Made by a program: the position numbers and the translations under genes. DNA of 64,000 bases from positions 62,001 through 126,000 of the forward strand of contig DASYYB010000039.1 in the NCBI GenBank assembly GCA_035934235.1. The letters run 5' to 3'. Below the pieces are notes generated by a model. The model was not told where the DNA came from and ran no database searches. It saw only the letters and a list, made by a program, of their open reading frames with translations. Positions 26,251-35,442 of the stretch are shown piece after piece. This DNA comes from REEB95 sp035934235 (GTDB taxonomy: Bacteria > Pseudomonadota > Alphaproteobacteria > ATCC43930 > CGMCC-115725). Position 1 is the first letter of the stretch; every line of letters begins with the position of its first letter.

Positions 26251-27014
26251 CGGAAACCGCGGCGCCGGCGGCGCTCGAAACCCGCGGTCTGTGCAAAAGC
26301 TTTGGCGCGTTGGCCGTCGCCAACAACATCGATTTCCGGCTGGGGCGCGGCGCACGTCATGCGCTCATCGGCCCCAACGGCGCCGGCAAGACGAGCTTCG
26401 TCAATCTCGTCACCGGCGTTCTCCAGCCCAATGACGGCCGCATTCTGCTCGACGGCGCCGACATCACGCCGCTGTCGCAGGCGCAGCGCGTCAAGCGCGG
26501 CATCGTCCGCACGTTTCAGATCACGACGCTGTTCCGCGGTCTGACCGTGCTGGAGAACGTCACCTTGGCGGTAGCCGAGCGGCTTGGCAGCGGCGGCGAC
26601 ATTCATCGCCCGGCCGGCAGCCGCCGCCACATCATCGACGAAGCCTATGCGCTGCTTGAGCGGCTTGCCCTGCATGACGAGGCATTGCGGCCGGTCAAGG
26701 AGCTCGCCTATGGCCGGCAGCGCCTCGTCGAGATCGCGGTCGCGCTCGGCCTGACGCCCAAGGTGCTGTTGCTCGACGAACCGGCGGCCGGCGTGCCGTC
26801 GTCCGAATCGGGCACCATCGTCGATACCATCGAACGGCTGCCGGCCGATATCGCGCTGCTCATCATCGAGCACGACATGGATCTCGTATTCCGTCTGGCG
26901 CGGCGGATCACGGTGCTGGTTGCCGGCCAGATCCTGGTCGAAGGTGCGCCGCAGGAGATCGCCGCCGACGCGCGGGTCCGGCAGGTCTATCTCGGCGAAC
27001 GAGCCCACGCATGA
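26247..27014 (+). CDS. livG: Branched-chain ABC transporter ATPase LivG
   Basis: A 255-residue ATP-binding subunit. Walker A GPNGAGKT is at 42-49, followed by the LivG-type TFQITTLFRGLTVLENV. The signature region reads LAYGRQRLVEIA instead of LSGGQ, normal for LivG, and Walker B is VLLLDEPAAGV. The switch His lies in IIEHDMDLVF. It overlaps livM and livF by ATGA on both sides. It forms a heterodimer with LivF on the cytoplasmic face of LivHM. Confidence 0.95.
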   Translation: MTETAAPAALETRGLCKSFGALAVANNIDFRLGRGARHALIGPNGAGKTSFVNLVTGVLQPNDGRILLDGADITPLSQAQRVKRGIVRTFQITTLFRGLTVLENVTLAVAERLGSGGDIHRPAGSRRHIIDEAYALLERLALHDEALRPVKELAYGRQRLVEIAVALGLTPKVLLLDEPAAGVPSSESGTIVDTIERLPADIALLIIEHDMDLVFRLARRITVLVAGQILVEGAPQEIAADARVRQVYLGERAHA

Positions 27015-27730
27015 GCGCGGCTAGCCACAGCCTGACGCTCGACGCGGTCCGCGCCGGCTATGGCGACACGGTGGTGCTCGAAGGCGTTTCGCTGACGCTG
27101 GCGGCGGCCGGAACCCTCGCCGTCTTGGGCCGCAATGGCGTCGGCAAAACGACGTTGCTCGCGACCATCATGGGACAGACCACGTTGCGCGGCGGCTCGA
27201 TCAAGCTGAACGGCCGCGAGGTGTCGACGCTGCCGACTTATCGCCGGTCCCGGCTCGGCATCGGCTTCGTGCCGCAGGAGCGCGAAATCTTCCGCTCGCT
27301 CACGGTCGAGGAAAATCTCGACGTGGCAAGCCGGCCGGGCCGTTGGACGCGCGAGCGGGTCTACGACTTCTTTCCGTCGCTCGGCGAGCGGCGGCGCAAT
27401 CACGGCAACCAGCTTTCCGGCGGCGAACAGCAGATGCTGGCGATTGGCCGCGCGCTCATGGGCAATCCCTCGCTCCTGTTGATGGACGAGCCGCTCGAGG
27501 GTTTGGCGCCGGTGATCGTCGAAACCGTCCTACGCGGCCTCGACCGGTTGAAACGCGAGGACGATCTGGCGCTTGTCCTGGTCGAGCAGCACGCGCGCAT
27601 CGCGCTCGAATTCACGGTCGATGCGCTCGTCCTCGACCGCGGGGTCGTGGTCTATTCCGGGCCCAGCCGCCCGCTCCGAGACGATCCGGATCGCCTAACG
27701 CGGTTGATGGGCGTGTCGCGCGCGCACTGA
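27011..27730 (+). CDS. livF: Branched-chain ABC transporter ATPase LivF
   Basis: A 239-residue ATP-binding subunit with Walker A GRNGVGKT, the LivF-specific GIGFVPQEREIF, signature LSGGEQQML and Walker B LLLMDEPLEGLAP. It is the last gene of the liv operon and abuts the convergent GNAT gene with no gap. No intrinsic terminator is visible between them. Confidence 0.95.
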   Translation: MSAASHSLTLDAVRAGYGDTVVLEGVSLTLAAAGTLAVLGRNGVGKTTLLATIMGQTTLRGGSIKLNGREVSTLPTYRRSRLGIGFVPQEREIFRSLTVEENLDVASRPGRWTRERVYDFFPSLGERRRNHGNQLSGGEQQMLAIGRALMGNPSLLLMDEPLEGLAPVIVETVLRGLDRLKREDDLALVLVEQHARIALEFTVDALVLDRGVVVYSGPSRPLRDDPDRLTRLMGVSRAH

Positions 27731-28672
27731 TCAACGCCAATCGTCGAGCGCAAAAATTTCAGGCCGGTTCCATCCCGGTTGCGCCGGCCGCAGCATGGCG
27801 ACGCCGACGATCTCGGCGCGATAGCCGCGTGCGAGCATGATGCGATAGGCCGCGTCGCGCGCCATATTGACGCCGGCGATGATGCGTTGCGCGCCGCGCT
27901 GCGCCGCGAGCGTCTCGCAAGCGTCAAGCAATGCCACGAAATCCTCGGCGCCGCCGGGCCGGACACAGGCGAATTTGATGAAGAGCGCGCCGCTGCCGGC
28001 TTCGCTGCCTTTACCGAGATGGCACAGCGCGAAGCCGGCGATGATGCCATCGCGCGTGAGCAGCAGGGTCTCGCCCAGATTTTGCTCGGCGATCGCTGCG
28101 ATCTCACGGGTGAGGTCGAGGCCCGGAAAGACCGTGTCCGCAACGGCCCGGCATGCGGCGATGGCGGCGGTACGATCGGATGGCGCAAGGGTCGACAACG
28201 AGCGTGGTGCCGCGGTGCCGGCCGCCGGCGTCTTGGCCATTACCGGCGTCAGCCGCTGCGCTTCGAAGCCGTAGCTCTCGTAGAGATGAAGGTGCTTGGC
28301 GCTGTTGGGCAGGGTATAAAGCGCCGTCAGAGGAAACCGCCGCTCGGCGACGAACGCCATGGTCGCGGTCATGAGCCGCCGGCCGATGCCGCGGTTGGCG
28401 TCGTCAGGCTCGACCGTCAGCGGGCCCAGAATGAACGCGCTGCCCCAATCCATGCCGACGACGCTGCCGACGATGCGGTCGCCTACAGCGGCGACGAAAC
28501 AGGGCCGCGGGTCCATCGTCCAGCGCGTGCGGATGATCGCGGTGTCGCCGCGAAATTGCAGCGGATCGGCGAGGCCGAATTGGGTTCCGAAGGCCCGGCG
28601 ATAGACCCGGTCCACGACTGCAAGGTCGGCCGCGCGCAACGGCCGGATGACGATGTCCGATGGCCGGTTCAT
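27731..28672 (-). CDS. Tandem GNAT acetyltransferase-like protein
   Basis: A 313-residue cytoplasmic protein with two GNAT halves. The N-terminal domain has the acetyl-CoA motif GPLTVEPDDANRGIGRRLM and the beta-bulge region LYTLPNSAKHLHLYESYGF. The C-terminal half (about 165-313) repeats the fold with SGALFIKFACVRPG and AYRIMLARGYRAE but a less clear CoA motif. Acceptor substrate unknown. A GAGGTT site lies upstream of the ATG. It is a single gene between the liv operon and the porin terminator. Confidence 0.85.
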   Translation of the reverse strand: MNRPSDIVIRPLRAADLAVVDRVYRRAFGTQFGLADPLQFRGDTAIIRTRWTMDPRPCFVAAVGDRIVGSVVGMDWGSAFILGPLTVEPDDANRGIGRRLMTATMAFVAERRFPLTALYTLPNSAKHLHLYESYGFEAQRLTPVMAKTPAAGTAAPRSLSTLAPSDRTAAIAACRAVADTVFPGLDLTREIAAIAEQNLGETLLLTRDGIIAGFALCHLGKGSEAGSGALFIKFACVRPGGAEDFVALLDACETLAAQRGAQRIIAGVNMARDAAYRIMLARGYRAEIVGVAMLRPAQPGWNRPEIFALDDWR

Positions 28673-28723
28673 GCGCCAACCTCGCTCGCGTTTCTCGTCC
28701 CAGGCAAGCCGGAAATCGGGCGC

Positions 28724-28759
28724 AAAGAAAAACCCGCCGGCCTTTGGGGCCGGCGGGTT
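28724..28759 (-). terminator. Intrinsic terminator of the DcaP-like porin gene
   Basis: A perfect 12-base stem (28731-28742 with 28748-28759), GC-rich with a 5-base loop. On the minus strand it is followed by TTTTTCTTT, directly downstream of the porin stop at 28779. Confidence 0.9.
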
Positions 28760-28778
28760 GCGAAACCGTCTCGCTGGA

Positions 28779-30182
28779 CTAGAAGTAGAAGTTGAACTGT
28801 GCGTCGATCCGGTCGTCCGTGCCGTCGGCGCTGGAGAACGTCTGGCGGTAAACCCGCTGCCATTCGAAGATGAAATCGGTCTGCGGCACCGGCGAGTAGA
28901 TGACGTTCGCGTTTACGTTCCAGAGCTTTTTGTTCATGCTCGCCAGGGTCGTGGGGCTCGTGAATCCGGGATTGCCCGACAACTTGGCGTAGCCACCGGA
29001 AGCATTGGCGCGCCACTGCCCGTTGAAGAAGTGCTCGTAGTTGGCGTAGCCCGCCCATTCCTTCTGGGCCGTCCGAGCGCCGGTCCCGATGTTGTACAGC
29101 TCGCCACCGTTGGTCATTTCGGACGAGAAATTCGCGGCGCCGTTGTCATAGACAAAGCCACCACGCAGCGCGTCCTTGCCCCACGTGTTCAGGTGACCGG
29201 TCAGCGTCAAAGCATAGCCACCGTTCTGCGTATGAATTCCTGCCACGTTGCGCACCTCGTCGATCTCCTCGCCCACCGCGAGCTTGACGTGGCCCCACGG
29301 CTGGCTCCACTGCGCGGCTTGGACGAAGGCCGGCCAATTGCCGTATCCGTTTGCCCCGGTCGCGGACGATCCGTTATTTATAAGCGTACCAAGCGCCGCT
29401 CCGTTTGTGGCGCTTGTCGCCGCGACGTTGCCGACGTAGGTCGTTTGCTCCGCCGAGCCAGCGATCGTGAGGCCGTTGCCGCCGAGCCAGGTGTAGCGGA
29501 ACTGCGGCCGCCGCGCGTTGGTCGTGTTCAATATGCCGACGTCCTGCACGCCGTTGGCGGTGTCCGCATAAGCCTGCGCATCGCTGAAGGCGGAGAAGGC
29601 CTGACCGATGAGCCACGGGCCCAACGTGCCATAGGCCTGACGCAGGCGGAGCAGTTCGTTGTTGCCCGCAAGCTGCGAGCTGCTGGTCTGGTTGAAGTCG
29701 AACTCGATATAGGTCTTCAACTCGCCATAGGCGGTCGGCGTGCGCGTCTCGATGTTGGGCCGCGTCGTCATGGCCTGCATCTCGGTGCCGCCGTTCGCCG
29801 CGTGTCCCGCCAACCCGGTGGCGCTGACACCCGGACCCTCGATGGGCGTGCCCGTCCATCCGAAGGAATTGACGCCTTGGTGCGGTCCAAAGTCGTGCAC
29901 GATGTCGAACCGGATAAAGCCATGGACCGCGAACGAGGTGTTCGTGCCTGGCACCAGGAACGAGCCGGGGAACGATCCGCCGCCCGGCGCGGATGCCGTC
30001 GGCATCACGCAGTCATTGTGGCCCGGAGAGGTCATGGTTGTCGTGCAGTATGCGACGCCGGTGCGGCCCTCGCTGCCCTGCGTCATGTTTGTGCTGCTGA
30101 GTTGCGCGTGTGCCGATCCCGCGAGCAGCGCGACCGCAGCGGTCGTCGCCAGCGCAGCGGTGTAATTGAGTTTCCGGTTCAT
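28779..30182 (-). CDS. DcaP-like outer-membrane porin
   Basis: A 467-residue outer-membrane protein with a signal peptide (NYTAALATTAAVALLAGSAHA, cleaved before QLSST). The barrel segment VHGFIRFDIVHDFG, RPNIETRTPTAYGELKTYIE with FDFN, LRLRQAYGTLGPWLIGQAFS and PQFRYTW match DcaP-like trimeric porins, which admit dicarboxylates and other small anionic solutes. It ends in the barrel-typical FNFYF. The ATG at 30182 follows a G-rich Shine-Dalgarno that can be sequestered in leader RNA (see 30183-30629). Monocistronic, with a strong terminator. Confidence 0.88.
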   Translation of the reverse strand: MNRKLNYTAALATTAAVALLAGSAHAQLSSTNMTQGSEGRTGVAYCTTTMTSPGHNDCVMPTASAPGGGSFPGSFLVPGTNTSFAVHGFIRFDIVHDFGPHQGVNSFGWTGTPIEGPGVSATGLAGHAANGGTEMQAMTTRPNIETRTPTAYGELKTYIEFDFNQTSSSQLAGNNELLRLRQAYGTLGPWLIGQAFSAFSDAQAYADTANGVQDVGILNTTNARRPQFRYTWLGGNGLTIAGSAEQTTYVGNVAATSATNGAALGTLINNGSSATGANGYGNWPAFVQAAQWSQPWGHVKLAVGEEIDEVRNVAGIHTQNGGYALTLTGHLNTWGKDALRGGFVYDNGAANFSSEMTNGGELYNIGTGARTAQKEWAGYANYEHFFNGQWRANASGGYAKLSGNPGFTSPTTLASMNKKLWNVNANVIYSPVPQTDFIFEWQRVYRQTFSSADGTDDRIDAQFNFYF

Positions 30183-30629
30183 TATACCCCCACAGGAATG
30201 AGTCCGCGGATGCGGGGGGAGCAACCCCCACAGCGGGGAGCGCTCACCCCCTCGCTGCCGCTAATGTCCGACTTTGCGTGGTTTGGTATCAAGCATGGGC
30301 GCCGGCGGTGGGGCCGATTGCGCCCGCCTGTGTCCCTTGTGCAACAGACCTTCGTCGTAGAAAGCTGAAAATCGGTGCAAATCCAAAGGTCTGTGGTGTG
30401 CCACGGCCGCATTGCGTTCCATTATTGTTCGTGCGTGCGGCACCCGATCGGCGGTGGATATCGCTTGATCAATTTCGTCGCCTAATTCGACGCGGCGGAC
30501 GACTCGTCCTCCTGGTGACCCAACCTCGATTCCACGGGCAAAGCACGGGGAACTCGCCTACAAATTTTGCGCGCCGCTGACGATCCGGCCGCACTCGGCG
30601 GCTTTGTGTTACCGGCCAGGAGTTAAATC
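30183..30629. promoter_or_regulatory. Divergent intergenic region: porin leader hairpins and a spaced inverted repeat
   Basis: 447 bases without a gene. In the porin leader (minus strand) a C-rich run at 30214-30220 can pair with the G-rich run at 30225-30231 or with the porin Shine-Dalgarno G run at 30187-30191, which are alternative structures. Further upstream, ACAGACCTT (30344-30352) and AAGGTCTGT (30386-30394) form a perfect 9-base inverted repeat with a 33-base spacer. The plus-strand gene has AGGAG eight bases before its ATG. Confidence 0.45.
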
Positions 30630-31499
30630 ATGAAGCCGCGCGAGCGGGCGCCGTTTTCCGCCATCGTCGACCGGCCGCCGTTGAAGCTGCCGGCGGGTCT
30701 GCGGCTCATCGTCTGGCCGGTGGTCAATCTCGAGGTCTGGGAAATCGAGAATCCCATGGCGCGCCAAATATTGCCCGCACCAACGGGCGTACCACTGATT
30801 CCGGACGTGCCCAATTGGAGTTGGCACGAATACGGCATGCGCGTCGGCGTCTGGCGCTTTTTCGAGGCCTTCGACCGGCACAAGGCTGAGGTGACGTTGG
30901 CGATCAACGCCAACGTCGTCGAAAGTTATCCGCGCGTGTCGGCGGCGGCGCGCGAGCGCGGCTGGGAGTTTATGGGTCACAGCTACGTGCAAGGACCGAT
31001 CCACAAACTGCCGGATCAGCGCGCCACCATCCGCAAATCGCTCGATACGATCGCCAAGTTCACCGGCACGCGTCCGGTCGGCTGGCTTGGGCCGGGCCTG
31101 ACTCAAACCTATGAGACGCCCGATCTGCTGGCCGAGGCCGGCGTGCAATATATCGGCGACTGGGTATGGGACGACGAGCCGAGCGAGATCGCCACGGCGC
31201 ATGGGCCGTTGGTGACGTTACCCTACACGGTCGAGCTCAACGACATCCCGATGATGATCGTTCAGCACCATCATGCCGACGTCTTCTTGAAGCGCGCGAT
31301 CGATCAATTCGACCGGCTCTATGCCGAAGGCGCGACGCGCGCCAAGATCCTCTGCTTCGCGATCCACCCGTACATCAGCGGCGTGCCGCATCGAATCAAA
31401 TATCTCGAGGCCTTCCTCGATTATGCAGCGCGCCATGCCGGCGTCGCGTTCTGGCATGGCGCGCACATCCTCGATTGGTGGCGCAGCACGAAACGCTAG
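30630..31499 (+). CDS. PuuE-like polysaccharide deacetylase-family protein
   Basis: A 289-residue cytoplasmic protein of the PuuE/allantoinase-like branch of the NodB superfamily. The region LRLIVWPVVNLEVWEIENP replaces the TxDD metal motif, and the second motif reads GHSYVQG, without the H-x3-H pair, so the metal-dependent deacetylase site is not conserved. Other family features are NWSWHEYGMRVGVWR, RPVGWLGPGLTQTYETPDLL and ILCFAIHPYISGVPHR. AGGAG precedes the ATG. Relatives include ureide or amide hydrolases; the actual substrate is unknown. Confidence 0.82.
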   Translation: MKPRERAPFSAIVDRPPLKLPAGLRLIVWPVVNLEVWEIENPMARQILPAPTGVPLIPDVPNWSWHEYGMRVGVWRFFEAFDRHKAEVTLAINANVVESYPRVSAAARERGWEFMGHSYVQGPIHKLPDQRATIRKSLDTIAKFTGTRPVGWLGPGLTQTYETPDLLAEAGVQYIGDWVWDDEPSEIATAHGPLVTLPYTVELNDIPMMIVQHHHADVFLKRAIDQFDRLYAEGATRAKILCFAIHPYISGVPHRIKYLEAFLDYAARHAGVAFWHGAHILDWWRSTKR

Positions 31500-31520
31500 C
31501 CGCAGCGATGCACCGCCGGC

Positions 31521-33455
31521 TTATTTACCGAACAGGTTCTGAAGCCCCTTCGGCACCACCTGCTGCAGCGATTTCCCGCCCTGGTTGAGCAGCTGTCCCG
31601 GCTGCTGCAGCATCGCGCCGATATCGGGCCGGTACGACAGATGGTCCCACGGCCCGGTGATCAGCACCGGCACCGCCAGCGCGCCGGCTACCTTCGGCGT
31701 CAGCCGATAATTGACCTGGCGTTGCGGCAGATCGATCGTGCCCGCGCCGGTCATCGGCAGTTCGGAGGATACCAGCTGCAGGTCGTTGTTCTTCAGGACG
31801 CCGTTGGTGATCGTGTAGGTACCCGACAGCGTGCTGAAATCGGTGTCGTTGCCGCTGCCGACGAGGCCCATGCTCAGGGCCTTGGCCGCGTTCTTCATGA
31901 TGCCGATGATGTTGACGCCTTCGATCTTGCCCTTGTCGATATGCAGCGAGCCCTTGCCGGCGAGCGACGAGATGATGTCGCGCTGGCTGCGGCCGTGGCC
32001 GTCAACTGCCATGTCGAGGCTGCCGTTGCCCGCCAGCAGGTTGACGTTCGCCGCGTCGTGCAGCAGCGGCTGCATGTCGACACCCTTGAGTGCGAAGGTC
32101 TCCTGGATCGCAGGTACCGCGCCGCTACCGTCGATCGTCACCTTGCCTTGGCCGGCGCCTTTATAGAGCGTCAGTTGCGTCAGGTCGGCGGTAAGCCGCG
32201 CATCCTTGAGATGAACGATCAGCGCGCTCTTGCCAACTTTGATGTTGTGATACTCGATACTGTTCGCGCCGAGGAAGAAGTCCGCGTCCGCGACCTTGAG
32301 CCCGCTGGTGTCGATCGACGTGGTGCTCCAGCCCTGTTCGCCGCCGGCGCTCGTGCCGCTGGCTCCGCCCGACGGGGTCGCCGCTGGCGCCGCGCCCGAA
32401 CTCGGTGACGCGCCGATATAGGGATTCAGGTTGAGATCGCCGAGTTGCAGGCTGCCCTTGATATAGGGCTTGGCGCCACCGTTATCGAACTCGATGCCGC
32501 CGTCGCCCTTGATGGCATCGAACACAATGGCCGCGTTGCTGAACGTGTACTTGGGCCCGGCGATCGCGACCTTGCCCTTGATCGCCAACAGGCCGAATCC
32601 ATTGCCGGCAGGCATCGGCTGGCCGGCCCAGGCCGCCAGGCTGCGCACCGACGGAATATTGAGATCGGCGTCGCCGTCGAGCTTGAGGGTCGGCGCACCG
32701 ACGCCGTTGCCGGCGAAGCTGAAATTGATCGGTGTCGATGCGATCTTCAGCTTGATCGACGTCGGCTGGCCGCCTTCGAACGCGCCAGGCCGACCGACCG
32801 ACAGGTCGAGGTTGACGGTTTGCTTGTTCCACGCCACCGAACCCGACGCCGACATCGGGCTGTCGAGACCGGCCATCGCGACCTTCATGTTGATCGCCCC
32901 GAGTTCCGAACGCTTGCCGGTCCGGGTATCGACATAACTCACGGTACCGTTCTCGATCTGGAGATTAGCGATACGCAGCCGCGCCAGGGTCGTCATCGCA
33001 CCGGTGCCGGCCGCTGCGGCCGGCGCATGAGCGGTCTCGGCCGGCGCGGGGGTCACCGGTGCAGCGCCTGTGCCGAAGTCCCAATTCGGCCGCCCGTCTT
33101 TTTCGACTTCGAGCGAAATCACGGGGTCGACAAGGACAAACGTGTCGACCGCAACCGTGCCGCTGAGCAACGGCAGCAGCTGGAGCCTGACCTCGAGCGA
33201 TTTGAGCTGCGCCATGTTCTTGGCGATGCCGCCGCGCGCGTTGCTGAAGGAGACCTGGTCGGCGGACAATGCGATGTTCGGCAGCAGGTGGAAGCTGACC
33301 GGGCCGTCGATCCGCAGGTCGCGGCCGGTCGATTCCTTGACCGCGGCGATCAGCTTGGCCTTGTAGGTGTCGACTGGAACGACGAATGGTGCGACGACCG
33401 CCGCGATGATGACCAGCACCACAATGACGACGACGGCGATCAGCAGCTTTTTCAT
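31521..33455 (-). CDS. asmA: AsmA-family protein
   Basis: A 644-residue envelope protein anchored by one N-terminal helix (KKLLIAVVVIVVLVIIAAVV). The AsmA N-domain follows: VDTYKAKLIAAVKESTGRDLRIDGPVSF-type sequence and LPLLSGTVAVDTFVLVDP. The long beta-rich periplasmic bridge ends with GTIDLPQRQVNYRLTPKV. Family members span the periplasm and are linked to phospholipid transport and outer-membrane assembly. A GGGAGG site precedes the ATG. It appears monocistronic and converges on the PuuE-like gene. Confidence 0.9.
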   Translation of the reverse strand: MKKLLIAVVVIVVLVIIAAVVAPFVVPVDTYKAKLIAAVKESTGRDLRIDGPVSFHLLPNIALSADQVSFSNARGGIAKNMAQLKSLEVRLQLLPLLSGTVAVDTFVLVDPVISLEVEKDGRPNWDFGTGAAPVTPAPAETAHAPAAAAGTGAMTTLARLRIANLQIENGTVSYVDTRTGKRSELGAINMKVAMAGLDSPMSASGSVAWNKQTVNLDLSVGRPGAFEGGQPTSIKLKIASTPINFSFAGNGVGAPTLKLDGDADLNIPSVRSLAAWAGQPMPAGNGFGLLAIKGKVAIAGPKYTFSNAAIVFDAIKGDGGIEFDNGGAKPYIKGSLQLGDLNLNPYIGASPSSGAAPAATPSGGASGTSAGGEQGWSTTSIDTSGLKVADADFFLGANSIEYHNIKVGKSALIVHLKDARLTADLTQLTLYKGAGQGKVTIDGSGAVPAIQETFALKGVDMQPLLHDAANVNLLAGNGSLDMAVDGHGRSQRDIISSLAGKGSLHIDKGKIEGVNIIGIMKNAAKALSMGLVGSGNDTDFSTLSGTYTITNGVLKNNDLQLVSSELPMTGAGTIDLPQRQVNYRLTPKVAGALAVPVLITGPWDHLSYRPDIGAMLQQPGQLLNQGGKSLQQVVPKGLQNLFGK

Positions 33456-33602
33456 GGGGCCTCCCGTGGCGCGTAACCAGTCGACCGATGAGCGCGGCCG
33501 GCGTCGGTCAGTTTAGTCGACGCCGGCAACGAACGATAGCTGGCTGCCGTGTCATTTGGGGGCACGAGCCGCCCCGGTCGGAGCGGGCCGCGAGGAAAGA
33601 AT

Positions 33603-33632
33603 AAAGGGGCGCGCCGGCAAGCGCGCCCCTTT
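33603..33632 (-). terminator. Intrinsic terminator after L-lactate permease
   Basis: A perfect 12-base stem AAAGGGGCGCGC / GCGCGCCCCTTT with a 6-base loop, 21 bases past the permease stop. On the minus strand it runs into CCCTTTATTCTTT. The rest of the 197-base gap to asmA shows nothing further. Confidence 0.88.
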
Positions 33633-33652
33633 CGACCTCTGCTCCGCCCGGC

Positions 33653-35257
33653 TCAGAGGTTCGCGATGCCGGGGAAGAACCAGTAACAGGCGATGCTGAT
33701 GACGATGAGATACGCCAGCAGCACCAGGGTCCAACCGAAATTGTGGCGGATGACCGCGCCCTCGTTGCGGACGAAGCGCGAAGTCGAAACGCCGACGCTG
33801 GCGGTCTGCGGCGCGATCGGCTTGCCGATCTCGGCACCGATCGAATTCAGCGTCGGCAGCAGGAGCGGCGGGAAGCCGAGCACCTGGCCCACCAGCGCCT
33901 GGAACTTGCCGAACATGGCGTTGGTCGAGGTGTTGCTGCCCGACAGCGCGACGCCGATGAAGCCCAGGATCGGCGCCACGACGATGAAGGCTGCGCCGAG
34001 CGAAGAGAAAGCCTTCGCTAGCGACGCGGCCATGCCGGAGTAGTTGTAGACGTACGCCAGCCCGAAGATGAACACGCCGACCAGGCACGCGCCCCACATC
34101 TGTTCCCACGTCTTGGCGAAGATCTCGCCGAGCTGTTTGCCGTTCACGCGCAACAGCACGGCGACGATGATCCACGACGCGAGGATCGCGGAGCCGCCGA
34201 CGAACGGCGTCCAGTTGAACACCGCGCCGATGGTCGCGCCCTGGGTGATCGAAGAGGCGGCCGACACCGCGGCGTGGAACAAGACGATCTTCGGCAGGCT
34301 GGACCACGGACCTGTCCATAGCGTGACGACCACGACCAGCACGAGAATCGGCAGCCACGCTTGGAAGATATCGCTACCGGACAGGCCGTGCGCTGGCGCC
34401 GAGGCCGCGCCCGTGATCGGCTTGCCGCCATAGGCGAGCACGGTCGGCGGCCGCCAGACCTTGAGCAGGAGCAGGATGCAGATGAAGCAGACGATCGAGC
34501 CGATGACGTCCGGCAGATAGGGGTTGATGAAGCTGCCCCACGGCAATTGTCCGGCGATGTAACCGAGCGAGCCGACGACCGCCAAGGGCCACGCCTCCCA
34601 CATGCCTTTCTTGCCGGCAACGAGGTAGAGCAAGACCCACGGCGGCAACAGCGCCAGGATGGCGACGATCTTGCTGATCGAGGCCGAGAGCGCGAGCAAC
34701 GGATAGCCGGTCACCGCTGCCAGCGCGATGATTGGCGCGCCGAGCGCGCCGTAGGAAACCGGCGCGTTGTTGGCGATTGCCGCAACGCGGATCGCGTCGA
34801 GATCGGGGATGCCGATCGCGATTAGGATCGGCGCGACGAAGGCCCAGGGATAGCCGAAACCGACCAATCCCTCGAGCAGGGCACCGAAGGCCCAGGCGAA
34901 CAGGATGGTCTGCACACGCACGTCGGCTGTGCCTTGCGAAATAAGCCAGCGCCGCAGCTTGTCGAAGACGCCGGTGGTGACCAGCGTGTTGAACAGGATC
35001 ACGCCCCAGAACGTGATCCAGTCGACGTTCCAGACGCCGGTGAGCGATCCATAGACATAGGCCTTGATGCCGTCGCCGAACGGCATTCCCCAGACCCAAA
35101 GGCCAAGGGCCAAAGTGACGAGCGAGCCAATCAACACGGCGAGCCAGGCCGACCATCGCAAGCCGGCCAGCAGGAACAGCAGGACCACGAGCGGAACCAG
35201 CGCCACCAGCCACGTCAGAAACAGATTACCCGTCGGATCGAGAACCTGCGTGAACAT
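33653..35257 (-). CDS. lctP: L-lactate permease
   Basis: A 534-residue proton-coupled lactate/glycolate importer with 12-14 hydrophobic segments. Family motifs include WGVILFNTLVTTGVFDKLR, ALLEGLVGFGYPWAFVAPIL, NNAPVSYGALGAPIIALA and the C-terminal GVALSGSNTSTNAMFGKFQ. Length matches LldP/LctP. Monocistronic with its own terminator. Because glycolate is also a substrate of LldP-type carriers and is oxidised to glyoxylate, it could support the glyoxylate metabolism implied by malate synthase; that link is inference. Confidence 0.95.
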   Translation of the reverse strand: MFTQVLDPTGNLFLTWLVALVPLVVLLFLLAGLRWSAWLAVLIGSLVTLALGLWVWGMPFGDGIKAYVYGSLTGVWNVDWITFWGVILFNTLVTTGVFDKLRRWLISQGTADVRVQTILFAWAFGALLEGLVGFGYPWAFVAPILIAIGIPDLDAIRVAAIANNAPVSYGALGAPIIALAAVTGYPLLALSASISKIVAILALLPPWVLLYLVAGKKGMWEAWPLAVVGSLGYIAGQLPWGSFINPYLPDVIGSIVCFICILLLLKVWRPPTVLAYGGKPITGAASAPAHGLSGSDIFQAWLPILVLVVVVTLWTGPWSSLPKIVLFHAAVSAASSITQGATIGAVFNWTPFVGGSAILASWIIVAVLLRVNGKQLGEIFAKTWEQMWGACLVGVFIFGLAYVYNYSGMAASLAKAFSSLGAAFIVVAPILGFIGVALSGSNTSTNAMFGKFQALVGQVLGFPPLLLPTLNSIGAEIGKPIAPQTASVGVSTSRFVRNEGAVIRHNFGWTLVLLAYLIVISIACYWFFPGIANL

Positions 35258-35442
35258 CTGGTGATATCCCCTTTTTGTCGGGGCGGTCCCACCGGCTCAA
35301 GCCCGCATATGGCGACGCGGGGTTATGTTCAGGCTTGTTGCTTGAGCGCATGCCAAGACGCGCCCGATTGCAAGCGGGGAATCCTTATCACAAGACGGGA
35401 CGCGGCGTCAGGAGGGTGCCGGCCGGCGGGCTGCCGGACGGT

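Noticed and set aside
30361..30400. Sequence resembling part of a cobalamin riboswitch core
   Set aside because: Only a GGTGCAAATCC-like piece matches; the rest of the conserved core is missing and the flanking genes do not fit.
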